In this document: in pieces, positions 33,634 to 42,360 of the stretch
Position numbering within the stretch: position 1 is the stretch's first letter
Layout: each line of letters begins with the position of its first letter
DNA from: Streptomyces sp. TRM70350
GTDB taxonomy: Bacteria > Actinomycetota > Actinomycetes > Streptomycetales > Streptomycetaceae
Assembly (NCBI RefSeq): GCF_019219825.1
Contig: NZ_JAHUXH010000010.1
Location: 62,001-126,000 of the forward strand
Direction of reading: 5' to 3'
Length of the DNA: 64,000 bases
Notes under the pieces: model-generated
Told to the model about the DNA's origin: nothing
What the model saw: the letters and a program-made list of their open reading frames with translations, nothing else
Databases searched by the model: none
Translations under genes and position numbers: made by a program

Positions 33634-34551
33634 TCAGTGTCGGTACAGGCCCACGAGCGTGCTGTCGGCCAGTTCCCGCCTCTCCACGGCTCCGTGGACC
33701 TGCTCGGCGGTGGGGGCGTCGGGCAGGACGCACGGCTGTGCGAGCGCGTAGACATGGAAGACATAGCGGTGCGGCTGCTCCCCGGGCGGTGGGTTGGGCC
33801 CGCTCCAGCCGCGTCGGCCGAAGCCGTTGACGAGTGCCGTGCCGCCCGGCGGGGTCCGACCCGCCTCCACGCCCCGGCTGTGGGGGTCGATGCCGACCAC
33901 AGTCCAGTGGACGAAACTGCCCGACGGCGCGTCGACGTCCTCGCACAGCAGCACCAGTTCCGTCGCCTCGTCCGGCACACCGGACCAGGCCAGTGGCGGT
34001 GAGACGTCTCCGGCGTCCTCGGTGTACTGGGGCGGAAGACGGTGATGGTCCTCGAAGGCGGGGCTTTCCAGCTTGATCGCCGTCTTGCGTGACTCCTCCT
34101 TCCGCTGCGGCGGCTGGTGGCGGACGCCAGGCCGGCGGGACGGCGCGCTACCGGTACTGCCGGCGAAGAGGCTGGTGGCCAGCTCATCGTCCAGACACTC
34201 GCGGATCTTTGCGGTCACGCTGCCCTGCACGGCCTCTGCCACCACTTCGATCACCGAGCGGGCGTGGTGGACCGCCTTGGGGAAGTTCTTCTCCTCCCGC
34301 TGGGCAACCCGCTCGAAGAACTCGTGTGCGCTCATGTGCACCCCGGTGGCGGGAACGTCCGGCGCCTTCTCGATGCGCCGCAGATGCTCCGCGATCTCGT
34401 GCGGCAGCTGGGCGGCGAGTTTCTCCGCCAGCCCGGCGGGGATGCGTTCGGCCAGCGTTTCCAGCGTTGCACGGGTCGCCCTTTCCGCGGCGCCACGACT
34501 GTCCAGTCGCGCCCGCGACTGCACCTGACCGGTGAACTCCTCGTGGCGCAT
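33634..34551 (-). CDS. DUF2267-PEBP (YbhB-like) fusion protein
   Basis: 305 residues from ATG 34551, with GGAGG eight bases upstream; a longer frame to 34734 lacks a ribosome site. Residues 1-135 are DUF2267: MRHEEFTGQVQSRARLDSRG, AERATRATLETLAERIPAGL, and FFERVAQREEKNFPKAVHHA. After a basic linker, residues 155-305 are a phosphatidylethanolamine-binding-protein domain: LPPQYTEDAGDVSPPLAWSG, LVLLCEDVDAPSGSFVHWTV and GWSGPNPPPGEQPHRYVFHV. Each domain is common alone. Joined, they may link a helical module of unknown partner to a ligand-binding module. It lies just upstream of the Balon-like gene on the same strand. Confidence 0.85.
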   Translation of the reverse strand: MRHEEFTGQVQSRARLDSRGAAERATRATLETLAERIPAGLAEKLAAQLPHEIAEHLRRIEKAPDVPATGVHMSAHEFFERVAQREEKNFPKAVHHARSVIEVVAEAVQGSVTAKIRECLDDELATSLFAGSTGSAPSRRPGVRHQPPQRKEESRKTAIKLESPAFEDHHRLPPQYTEDAGDVSPPLAWSGVPDEATELVLLCEDVDAPSGSFVHWTVVGIDPHSRGVEAGRTPPGGTALVNGFGRRGWSGPNPPPGEQPHRYVFHVYALAQPCVLPDAPTAEQVHGAVERRELADSTLVGLYRH

Positions 34552-35449
34552 TCCCCTGCACCTCCCGCCAGGATCTGTGAGGCTTCCCCTGCTCGCCGGG
34601 TAACCAGGGCGCCTCCTGGCAATCACCAGGCGAGCAGGAGGAGGCGCCACGGCTCGACAGGCGTCGGCCCGGCCGCCCGCCTGGCACCGCCCGTCGTCAT
34701 GGCCCGCCACGACGACCGGCGGCGCCGGCTCCAAGCATGAGTCACGTCAGCTATCACGGCGCGTGCTCTGGGCGGCCGGGCCCGGCGGTGCTGTTCGCCG
34801 TATGGTCGGCGCACTCGGGGCCGGGCAGGAGCCCGGCTTCCTCACAACTGGCGGGTCTGGCAGGACCGTGTCCCGCCCTCGCCGTGTTCTCCACAGCGGA
34901 CCTGACCGTCATCCGCCGCCGTCGGCGGAGGGAGCATCCTCCCCGCCGTACCGTCCTCCGCGGCCCCGATGCTGATGCCCCACGTCAGGACCGTCGCCAC
35001 GGCACTTCACGTTTACCGGTCCGCATGGGCCGCTCTGCTGCGTGATCCGGCGAGCCCGCTCAGCTACCGTCGGCTCGAACGACGCCGCCTCTACACTCTG
35101 CGTCCTCATGGGACAACGGAACGCCGCCGCTGCCGTGGCACAGGCAGAGGGCCTTCTCGCCCGGGCCTCAGCCGAGGAGGGCGGCACCGGCTGGGCGGGG
35201 GCGGACCGGCATGCGTTGACGTCGATGCCGGGCCCGCGGCCGACGGCTCGGTCCGTCAGCACGCAGGCGTCCGGCCGTACCCCGTGAGCACCGCCTTTCG
35301 CGATCGTGTCACGGGCGGGTCGAACTGATCCAACGGGCCGCCAACGTGCTCTTCGACGTACCGGACGAGATGCACGAAGAGATCACGGTCCACGGCGACG
35401 TGATCGAAGTGGCGGCTCCACCTGATCGCTGTCTTTCCACTCCCGGCTG
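34552..35449. other. No gene recognised
   Basis: Several frames of 60-120 codons exist but none has a ribosome site plus family features. A plus-strand stretch near 35318-35420 (LIQRAANVLFDVPDEMHEEI) looks protein-like and may be the end of a decayed gene. Confidence 0.5.
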
Positions 35450-36292
35450 TCACCGTGTACCGGGTCGGGACTCATAGCGCAGGCAGTGGAAACGACCGTT
35501 CTCCTCGCGCCCGGTAGGGTCGCCGCCCAGCGCCCTTACCGCCGCGATCGCATACTGCCGTTCCCGCTCGCCGGTGAAGAGGCGCTGCGGATAGGTGCGG
35601 GAGACATCGACGGTGGTGCTCAGACCGTGCGCGGCCAACGTCCGGACGATCGGGTGGTACGACACCGTCCGCAGCACGAACGCGCTGACCCATACCGGTC
35701 TGCGGGCACCATCCAGCAGTGCCGTGAACGTTCGGGCGGTGATATAGCTGCCGCCGCCTGTCAGCGTGATCAGGCCGACCTCGGCGAGCGCGCGGTTCAG
35801 CCTGGGGCTGGGTGAGCCCTGTTCCAGGTCGTCGGTGAAGGCGGCGTCCAGAAGCCCCGCCTCGAGCGCGTAGTGCACGGCGGGTGCCGCGACGTCCAGG
35901 CCGAACACCGGCCCTGCGTCCGGTCGGCGCCGCTCGGCATAGAACTCCTTGTCCCATGCCGCGAGTTCCGTGGTCGACATCGTCTGGCAGGCGGGGAGGG
36001 TGTACCGCTCGTACATCTCCGCCAGCGTCACGTCGTGGTTGAGCAGCGCGGCATTGATCCCGTACGAGCAGCACACGTCCAGCACCGCCGGCCTGTGGGG
36101 ACGGCCGTCGTCGAATGCGGCCCGTTCAGCGGCGACCTGCCGGAAGACCGGCTGGGCATGGTGCGGGATCTCGTACTCCAACGGGGCCAGCCGCCTGAAG
36201 TACGTGCGGGGATCTGGCCGGTCGTAGATGTCGTCGAACCGCGACTTGCCGCCCGCCACGCCCTCGGTACCGCCAGCGCCAGACCCGGCCAT
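35450..36292 (-). CDS. SAM-dependent methyltransferase-like protein
   Basis: 280 residues. After a Gly-rich start, KSRFDDIYDRPDPRTYFRRL and VLDVCCSYGINAALLNHDVT (the SAM loop position) are visible. PVFGLDVAAPAVHYALEAGL and LITLTGGGSYITARTFTALL follow, in a class I methyltransferase order, although the loop lacks the usual Gly-x-Gly-x-Gly. The last third (VSYHPIVRTLAAHGLSTTVD, YPQRLFTGERERQYAIAAVR) is unlike common families. The gene has no clear operon partner. It may be an active enzyme of unknown substrate or a non-catalytic relative. Confidence 0.65.
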   Translation of the reverse strand: MAGSGAGGTEGVAGGKSRFDDIYDRPDPRTYFRRLAPLEYEIPHHAQPVFRQVAAERAAFDDGRPHRPAVLDVCCSYGINAALLNHDVTLAEMYERYTLPACQTMSTTELAAWDKEFYAERRRPDAGPVFGLDVAAPAVHYALEAGLLDAAFTDDLEQGSPSPRLNRALAEVGLITLTGGGSYITARTFTALLDGARRPVWVSAFVLRTVSYHPIVRTLAAHGLSTTVDVSRTYPQRLFTGERERQYAIAAVRALGGDPTGREENGRFHCLRYESRPGTR

Positions 36293-36659
36293 GCCGTACT
36301 CCTCCTCGCAGAGCGCATCCGTACCTCCACCATGACCCGCCTCCTACCGCCCCCGGTGTCTGCCACGCAGGAGGGCGCACAGGTGCACTCGGTCGCTCGC
36401 AACACCAGCTGCACGGCCAACCCCCCGGAAGCCGGCGGCTGCCCCTCCCTGCCGGCGCCGTCGGGCACGCGGCTCTCCGGCCATCAGGGAGGAAGAGGTT
36501 GCGGTCATACAGGCACTTGGCGTACCGGCTCAGCGGACGCGGGCCGGGGTGGGCATCTGATCGCGAAGCCGTACCGGATGCGGCTGACCGGGCAGGGCGT
36601 GGGCTAGTAACTGCGCCGCTGGCGCTTGTCCTTCCAGCGCCCGGACCAACGGGCCGAGG
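36293..36659. other. No gene recognised
   Basis: It holds the upstream region of the methyltransferase-like gene and the missing end of the IS630 remnant. A minus-strand phrase LSRYAKCLYDRNLFLPDG near 36490 may be a gene scrap. Confidence 0.4.
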
Positions 36660-37185
36660 AGCCCGGCGATCCAGGCCCGGGCGAAAGCCGAGGGCGGCGA
36701 GGTGCACTTGCCGACCGGGGCGGCATCCGCTCCGACCAGGTCACCGGCCGCAGCTGGGGCGCCAAGGGGTGCACCCCCGTCGTGCGCCGCACGGGCAACC
36801 GGTTCTCGGTCAACGCCACGTCCGCGATCAGCACGAAGGGCCGGATGCACTTCATGGTGTTCACCGAGACCTTCGACGCCGACGTCATGTGCCGCTTCCT
36901 GGACCGGCTCGCGGGCCACTTCGACCGTGAGGTGCACCTCGTCGTGGACGGCCACTTCGCGCACGCGTCGAACTGCACTTCCTGCCGTCGTACTCGCCGG
37001 AGCTGAACCCCGGCGAGCTGGTCAACGCCGACCTCAAACGGAGCCTTCCGATGCACGGCCGGGCCCGCGACCAGGCCCCACTCGCCGCCGAGACCCGCCG
37101 GTTCTTCCACCGGCGCCGGCGTCTGCCACACGTCGTCCGCAGCTACTTGGGCGGCCCACACGTCCGCTACATGCACCCCCGTCGG
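36660..37185 (+). mobile_element. IS630-family transposase remnant
   Basis: The plus frame gives GRSWGAKGCTPVVRRTGNRF, MHFMVFTETFDADVMCRFLD and REVHLVVDGHFAHAS (the second catalytic Asp). A shift near 36970 gives LPSYSPELNPGELVNADLKR, with the last Glu, and then RARDQAPLAAETRRFFHRRR. These are the C-terminal two thirds of an IS630 transposase. The N-terminal helix-turn-helix and first Asp are missing, and no terminal inverted repeats were identified. Confidence 0.85.
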
Positions 37186-37330
37186 GTCACCGGGTCGTCG
37201 ATCGGTAGGGCGTCCACCGTAGGAAAGTTCATCGCGCCCGGTCCCAAGACCGTACTCAGGAATCTGGTCAGACGTTCGATCCGTCGGGATGGTTGTTCGG
37301 TGTCGGAGACCGCAGAGGGGAGCTACGGCC

Positions 37331-38299
37331 ATGAAGGCGATCGTTCAGGATGCGTACGGGTCGGAGGATCTCCTGGACCTGCGTGACATCGACCGCCCCG
37401 TACCGGGCGACGACGAGGTGCTCGTCGAGGTACGTGCCGCCGGTGTGGGGCCCGAAGTGTGGCACCTGATGACAGGCAAGCCGTACGTGGCCCGGGTCGC
37501 CCTCGGACTTCGTAGGCCCAAGAACCCCGTCCGGGGCTGGGACGGGGCCGGGCGGGTCGAGGCGGTCGGGGCGAAGGTGACCGACTTCAAGCCGGGGGAT
37601 GAGGTGTTCGGCAACTGCGAGGGGACCTTCGCCGAGTATGCCCGTGCCAAGGCCGACAGGATTGCGCTCAAGCCCGCCAACCTCACGTTCGAGCAGGCCG
37701 CCGCCCTCCCCGTCTCCGGCATGACCGCCCTCCAGGCCCTCAGCGGCAAGTCCCGCCCCCAGCCCGGTCAGCGGGTCCTCGTCATCGGCGCGTCCGGCGG
37801 CGTGGGAACGTACGCCGTCCAGCTCGCCACGATGTACGGCGCCGAGGTCACCGGCGTCTGCGGTCCCGCCGGCGCGGACCTCGTCCGGTCCCTGGGCGCC
37901 ACCCACGTCATCGACTACACGCGCGAGGACATCACCGACAGCCCGCACCGCTATGACGTCATCGTCGACAACGCGGGACTTCGGCCGCTGCCCGTACTCC
38001 GCCGGGCCCTCACGCCACGCGGCACTCTCGTCATCGTCGGCGGCGAGGGCGGGAGCGGCTTCCTCGGCGGTATGAGCCGTGGCCTTCGGGCCGTCCTGCT
38101 CTCCCCCTTCATCGCCCAGAACCTCCGCAACCTCGTCTCCCTCACCCGCCGCGAGGACCTCCTGACGCTGAAGGACCTCACCGAGAAGGACCGGATCACC
38201 CCGGTCATCGACCGCACCTACCCCCTCGCCGAGGCACCCGCAGCCATCCACCACCTGAGGCAGGGCCACCCCCGGGGCAAGCTCGTCGTCACCATCTGA
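37331..38299 (+). CDS. MDR-family NAD(P)-dependent oxidoreductase (quinone reductase-like)
   Basis: 322 residues from ATG 37331. The N-terminal GroES-like domain contains EVRAAGVGPEVWHLMTGKPY and WDGAGRVEAVGAKVTDFKPG with no zinc ligands. The Rossmann domain has VLVIGASGGVGTYAVQLATM near residue 150 and GATHVIDYTREDITDSPHRY. The C-terminus, PLAEAPAAIHHLRQGHPRGK, is typical of the family. It reduces quinones or enones with NAD(P)H by family; the substrate is unknown. It follows the IS630 remnant and stands alone. Confidence 0.88.
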   Translation: MKAIVQDAYGSEDLLDLRDIDRPVPGDDEVLVEVRAAGVGPEVWHLMTGKPYVARVALGLRRPKNPVRGWDGAGRVEAVGAKVTDFKPGDEVFGNCEGTFAEYARAKADRIALKPANLTFEQAAALPVSGMTALQALSGKSRPQPGQRVLVIGASGGVGTYAVQLATMYGAEVTGVCGPAGADLVRSLGATHVIDYTREDITDSPHRYDVIVDNAGLRPLPVLRRALTPRGTLVIVGGEGGSGFLGGMSRGLRAVLLSPFIAQNLRNLVSLTRREDLLTLKDLTEKDRITPVIDRTYPLAEAPAAIHHLRQGHPRGKLVVTI

Positions 38300-38374
38300 C
38301 GGCTGCCCGCCCCCAGCCCGGTCCGCGGGCCGGAATTGGGTTGAGGTGCGCGGCGTGGCGCATTCGCTTGCGGC

Positions 38375-38620
38375 ATGGACGACAACCCCACCATCAACCA
38401 GCTCCCCGCCGCCCTGACGGAGCCGCAGGCCGCCGCCCACGCCACCGGTTTCACCATGTCGTGCGAAACCCCGTACCGCGAGCCTGCTCGCCACCCTCGC
38501 CGCGACCTGCCCCGGCGGCCGGATCCTCGAACTGGGGACCGGTGTCGACACGACGGCGCCCCCTTCGCCCTCGTCTTCGCGGACACCTGTCCGGGGGAGT
38601 TCCAGCACCGGGTCACAGGG
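38375..38620 (+). pseudogene. O-methyltransferase-like gene with internal deletion
   Basis: The start frame gives MDDNPTINQLPAALTEPQAA and AHATGFTMSCE. A shifted frame gives SLLATLAATCPGGRILELGT with the SAM glycine loop. A deletion then joins it to FALVFADTCPGEFQH. The order is right for a class I O-methyltransferase, but about 50 residues and the C-terminal half are missing. Confidence 0.65.
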
Positions 38621-38720
38621 ACGGTGATCCGGTACGGCCCGCCGGATCGCCCGCAGCCACTCAGCGCGCCTACGGCAGCGATGGTTTTCCGCTCGCCACT
38701 GCACGTGGCAGCGGCCCTCC

Positions 38721-38804
38721 CTGGGGAGAATCTGGTCACGACGTACGTGCCCAGGTCGTCGGCCTCGACGACGGCGGGGAGGGAGCCGCCGGAGCGCAGG
38801 GGTG
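38721..38804. repeat. 15-bp motif plus 69-bp repeat, copy 2 (HipA-like fragment)
   Basis: 38721-38735 (CTGGGGAGAATCTGG) equals 214-228, and 38736-38804 equals 26-94 with one mismatch. In copy 1 the blocks are 119 bases apart in the opposite order, so this looks like a joining of the two ends of the left-hand region. No HipA coding continues on either side. Confidence 0.85.
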
Positions 38805-39160
38805 CCTCACCTTTCACGGCATGCTCCCACGCTGGGACGAGCCGGGGAGCGCGGATCTGCGGCTGGCCCTGGTGTCGGGCGACTGGGTCGGCCTCGACCT
38901 GCCCGGCCGCCTCGCCGCGACCGTGGCCCGGCTGCCGTCTGGTGGCCCTGGGCGGGGCGACCGAGGCGTCGATCCGGTCCAGCGTTACCGGGTCGTGGAC
39001 GAGCGGGGCCGGGACTGCCCAGGACTGGGTCGCGGGCGTTCCCGGGACTCACCGGCTTCGGGCAGGCGCGGGAGCTGCCGGGCCGCACCGTCGAGCATCG
39101 CGACGACCAGCGCGCCGCATCCGCTCCCTGCCGATCACCATCGACCAGCTGATGCTCTGA
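38805..39160 (+). pseudogene. Decayed coding stretch of unknown family
   Basis: FHGMLPRWDEPGSADLRLAL, VSGDWVGLDLPGRLAATVAR are followed by apparent frame changes and a stop near 39160. It looks like a former gene, but no family was recognised. Confidence 0.3.
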
Positions 39161-39174
39161 CTCTCCAGCAGTAC

Positions 39175-40683
39175 TCAGGCTCCGCCGACCAGCGGATTCG
39201 GCAACGGCCGATAGCGGGCGGCGGCGCCGTCCGCGCCCGTCCAGCGCAGCAGGAGGTTGGTCTTGGCGGGGAGCGTGGGCGCCGTGAGCAGCGCGGCGGT
39301 CTCGGGCAGGTCGTGCCGGGCCAGTTCGCGGCGGACGGCGGGCCAGGGGTCCAGCCCGCCGTGCCGTTCGGCGAGTGCCCCGGCCAGCTCGGCCAGGTGG
39401 TTGACGACCAGGCAGTACACCAGCCGCTCCCATCCGGCCGCCCGCGACACGTCCGGCAGCAGCTTCACGCCCTCCGCGTCCCGGAACAGCGCCTGCACCG
39501 GTGTCCCGTCCGCGGCACAGGCGACCAGCGAGTTCTGCAGATGCGCTTCGAGTACGACGCCGTGGTCGGCGAAGGCCGCGAGGACCGGGGGCACCACTTG
39601 GCGCAGATACGCCTCCCACCAGCACGCCGGGTCCACCGGACCGTCCAGCGGGCTGCCCGCGAAGCCCTCCACCAGCCCGGCGGCGAGGAACGGGGCCGCG
39701 CCGGGCAGGACGTGGCCGCGCACCCCGTCGCGGACCAGGACGGCGAGTTCCTCGAAGGCGAAGTCGGCGGTGCGATAGCCCCGGTCGGTCAGCCAGGCCG
39801 CCGTACCGCCCGCGAAGGCCCTGCGCACGGCGGCGTCGGTGCGGCGGAGCTTCAGCAGGTCGTGCCGCCACAGCCGCCGTACGTCGTTGGTGATGCGCAC
39901 ATCGAGGCTGAACTTGAGGAAGAGATCGCGCTCCGGGGCGTACACCGTGCGGATCGCGGCCGTGGGCCAGACCGGGGATGCGGTGGTGCCCAGCCGGATC
40001 AGTCGGCCGTCGGCGAAGGCGGGGGCGAGGTCGCGGGCGGTCAGGTCGAGCTGCCAGGGGTGGGCGGGCAGCAGCCGGTAGCCGGGCGGGGGCTGGCCGA
40101 AGGTGTCGAGCGCCGAGGTGTCGCCCTCCTCCACGACGGTGTCCTCACGCACCCCGAGCAGGACGAGGGGGAAACGGGCGTGCGCCTCGGGGGCGTAGGG
40201 CAGCCAGCCTGTCACCGGGCCGCCGCCGCGCGCCTTGGGGGCGGGGTGGTGGGGGTGGCCGGTGACCAGGGACTGCTCGGAGCGCAGATAGGGGTCGTCG
40301 GGCGGGGTGGCACGCGCGCGTGCGGCCAGGAGCGCGGCGACGGCGTCCCGGCTGTCGAGCATCTCGGCGGGCAGTTCGTGGTTGGACAGGCCGGTGTGGC
40401 GGCGCAGTTCCTCGCCGACCAGCTTGACGAGTTCGGTGTGGTCGAGGCGGTGCCAGCCGTGCGGTGTGTACACCTCGGGTGCGGTGGGCCGCCGGCCGCC
40501 GCGCACCCGCAGCAGCCGGTCACCGCCGGGCAGCCGGTAGACCCCCTCCCGGCCGGGCAGCGGGCGCGCCACCTCGCGCAGCAGACAGTTGAGCAGCGGC
40601 GCGGCCGCGTAGGCGTCCGCCAGATCGGCGACGGCGTCATGTGCTGCGGCGTCGGCGGGTGGGGGGATGAGGTCCACGCGTTC
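39175..40683 (-). CDS. IucA/IucC-family siderophore synthetase A
   Basis: About 502 residues, chosen start GTG 40683 (AGGGA five bases upstream; GTG 40677 also possible). Motifs of NRPS-independent synthetases are present: SLVTGHPHHPAPKARGG, LLPAHPWQLD, FLKFSLDVRITNDVRRLWRH, GVVLEAHLQNSLV and FRDAEGVKLLPD. The end, PAKTNLLLRWTGADGAAARY, carries the C-terminal ATP/substrate signature. Such enzymes adenylate a carboxylate (citrate or a derivative) and join it to an amine or alcohol. It is divergent from a second synthetase (40799) across 115 bases, in which no iron box of the DmdR/IdeR type was found. Confidence 0.88.
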   Translation of the reverse strand, partial: ERVDLIPPPADAAAHDAVADLADAYAAAPLLNCLLREVARPLPGREGVYRLPGGDRLLRVRGGRRPTAPEVYTPHGWHRLDHTELVKLVGEELRRHTGLSNHELPAEMLDSRDAVAALLAARARATPPDDPYLRSEQSLVTGHPHHPAPKARGGGPVTGWLPYAPEAHARFPLVLLGVREDTVVEEGDTSALDTFGQPPPGYRLLPAHPWQLDLTARDLAPAFADGRLIRLGTTASPVWPTAAIRTVYAPERDLFLKFSLDVRITNDVRRLWRHDLLKLRRTDAAVRRAFAGGTAAWLTDRGYRTADFAFEELAVLVRDGVRGHVLPGAAPFLAAGLVEGFAGSPLDGPVDPACWWEAYLRQVVPPVLAAFADHGVVLEAHLQNSLVACAADGTPVQALFRDAEGVKLLPDVSRAAGWERLVYCLVVNHLAELAGALAERHGGLDPWPAVRRELARHDLPETAALLTAPTLPAKTNLLLRWTGADGAAARYRPLPNPLVGGA

Positions 40684-40798
40684 CACTCGTTCCCTACGGT
40701 TCCTTCGTGCGGAGACGATCAGTATCGCTGTCGTCACCCCCGCCGTGACCGCCCAGGTCGCGCCGTGCCGCCCCGACTCGCCCCCGAGGAGCCCGCCC

Positions 40799-42292
40799 GT
40801 GCACCGTCGCCCCACCGCCGAGGCCGAGGTCGCCGACGAGCTGTCCGTCGTCCGCCCGGACCTCGCCGAGCGGTACGCGGCCGAACTGCCCGCCGCCCGG
40901 GCGGCCGTACTGACGCGCCTGTGGCGTGCGCTCACCCATGAGCCGCTCCCCTGGGTGGAAGGCCGCACCCCGGGCGGGGACGGCGTCACCCTGCGCCTGC
41001 GCGACGGCCGCCGCCTGCACGGACCCACGCCGGACCCGTACGCGACCGCCGCCTACGTCACCGCCGTACGGCTCGACGACGTGCCGTACGACCGTCCGGC
41101 ACGGCTGATGACGGACCTCGCCGTACCGCACGGCGTGGACCTCGCCGCCGAACTCGACCACAGTGTCGCCTCGCTGGCCCTGTCGAGGGCCGGACAGCCG
41201 CCTCGCCCGGAGGAGTGGCCGGGAAGCGACTGGGAGTGGGAGCAGCGGGTGGTGGACGGGCATCCGTACCACCCCAACTGCCGTTCCCGCCCCGGTTTCT
41301 CGGTCGCCGAGCAGCTCGCCCACGCGCCCGAGCACCGCCCGCTGGTGGGGCTCGGGCTGGTGCCGGTCCCGGCGGAGGCGTGCCTGGTGACGGGTGCCTG
41401 GCCGGAGCGGATGCGGGACGGGCGGCGGGTGCTGGTCCCGGTGCATCCGTGGCAGGCGGCGCATGTGCTGAAGCGGCCGTGCGAGGAGCGGCTCACCGGG
41501 CACCCGCTGATGTCCTTGCGCACCCTCGCCCTGGACGCCGGAGTTCACGTCAAAACGGCGCTCAGCGCGCGTCTGACGTCGTCCGTGCGGGACATCTCGG
41601 TGCCGTCGGTCGCCGCGTCCATGACCCTGTCGGCGTTCGCCGAGGAGCTGGCGGCGTGCACGGACGGCCTGCTGCACGTCACGCGCACGCTGGGCGCGGT
41701 CACGGACGGGTCGCCGGACCTGGCGGCCGTGCTGCGGGAGTCGCCGCAGGAGTACCGGCGTCCCGGTGAGCGGGTCCTGCCGGTGGCCGCGCTGGCGACC
41801 ACCGGACTCCCCGCCTCCGCAGCCTGGTTGGGCGACTTCGCCCGGCTCGCCCTCGGCGTCGGGCTGCGGCTGCTGGAGCTGGGCGTGGCGCTGGAGGCGC
41901 ACGGCCAGAACCTCCTCGTCGTGCTGTCCGCGACCGGCGCCCCCGCACGGCTGGTCTACCGCGACCTGGCCGACATCCGGGTCAGCCCCGCCCGGCTGGC
42001 CCGGCACGGCATCCCGGTGCCGGAACTGCCCGCCCGGATCCTCACGGACGACGTGACGGCGCTGCGGCGCAAGCTGTTCGGGTCACTGGTGGCGGGCGCG
42101 CTGGCCGGGACCGCCGGGTCGAGGGCGGCGCTGCGGACGGCGCTGGAGAGAGCCGTACGAGACCTGCCGCGCACCCCCGACCTCTCCGCGCTGTGCGAAG
42201 ATCCGCTGCCCACGAAGGCGCTGACGCTGATGCGGCTGTCGCCGGGGACGGTCGGCGATCTGTGGACGGAGCTGCCCAATCCGCTGCTGTGA
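40799..42292 (+). CDS. IucA/IucC-family siderophore synthetase B
   Basis: 497 residues from GTG 40799, GAGGAG eight bases upstream; a longer frame to 40667 overlaps synthetase A and lacks a ribosome site. VVDGHPYHPNCRSRPGF, VLVPVHPWQAAHVLKRPCEE, VKTALSARLTSSVRDISVPS, LELGVALEAHGQNLLVVLSA and VYRDLADIRVSPA are the family motifs in order. It ends PTKALTLMRLSPGTVGDLW. Two different synthetases side by side usually act on opposite ends of one polycarboxylate scaffold. No other siderophore genes (decarboxylase, monooxygenase, uptake) are adjacent, so the pair may rely on genes elsewhere. Confidence 0.88.
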   Translation: MHRRPTAEAEVADELSVVRPDLAERYAAELPAARAAVLTRLWRALTHEPLPWVEGRTPGGDGVTLRLRDGRRLHGPTPDPYATAAYVTAVRLDDVPYDRPARLMTDLAVPHGVDLAAELDHSVASLALSRAGQPPRPEEWPGSDWEWEQRVVDGHPYHPNCRSRPGFSVAEQLAHAPEHRPLVGLGLVPVPAEACLVTGAWPERMRDGRRVLVPVHPWQAAHVLKRPCEERLTGHPLMSLRTLALDAGVHVKTALSARLTSSVRDISVPSVAASMTLSAFAEELAACTDGLLHVTRTLGAVTDGSPDLAAVLRESPQEYRRPGERVLPVAALATTGLPASAAWLGDFARLALGVGLRLLELGVALEAHGQNLLVVLSATGAPARLVYRDLADIRVSPARLARHGIPVPELPARILTDDVTALRRKLFGSLVAGALAGTAGSRAALRTALERAVRDLPRTPDLSALCEDPLPTKALTLMRLSPGTVGDLWTELPNPLL

Positions 42293-42360
42293 CCCGCCGT
42301 TTCCGAGCAGGACGATCTTCCGTTTTGGAGCCCGACACCTCTGATCAATAAGATCCGCCG

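Noticed and set aside
40684..40798. Iron box between the two siderophore synthetase genes
   Set aside because: No sequence close to the TTAGGTTAGGCTCACCTAA type was seen on either strand.
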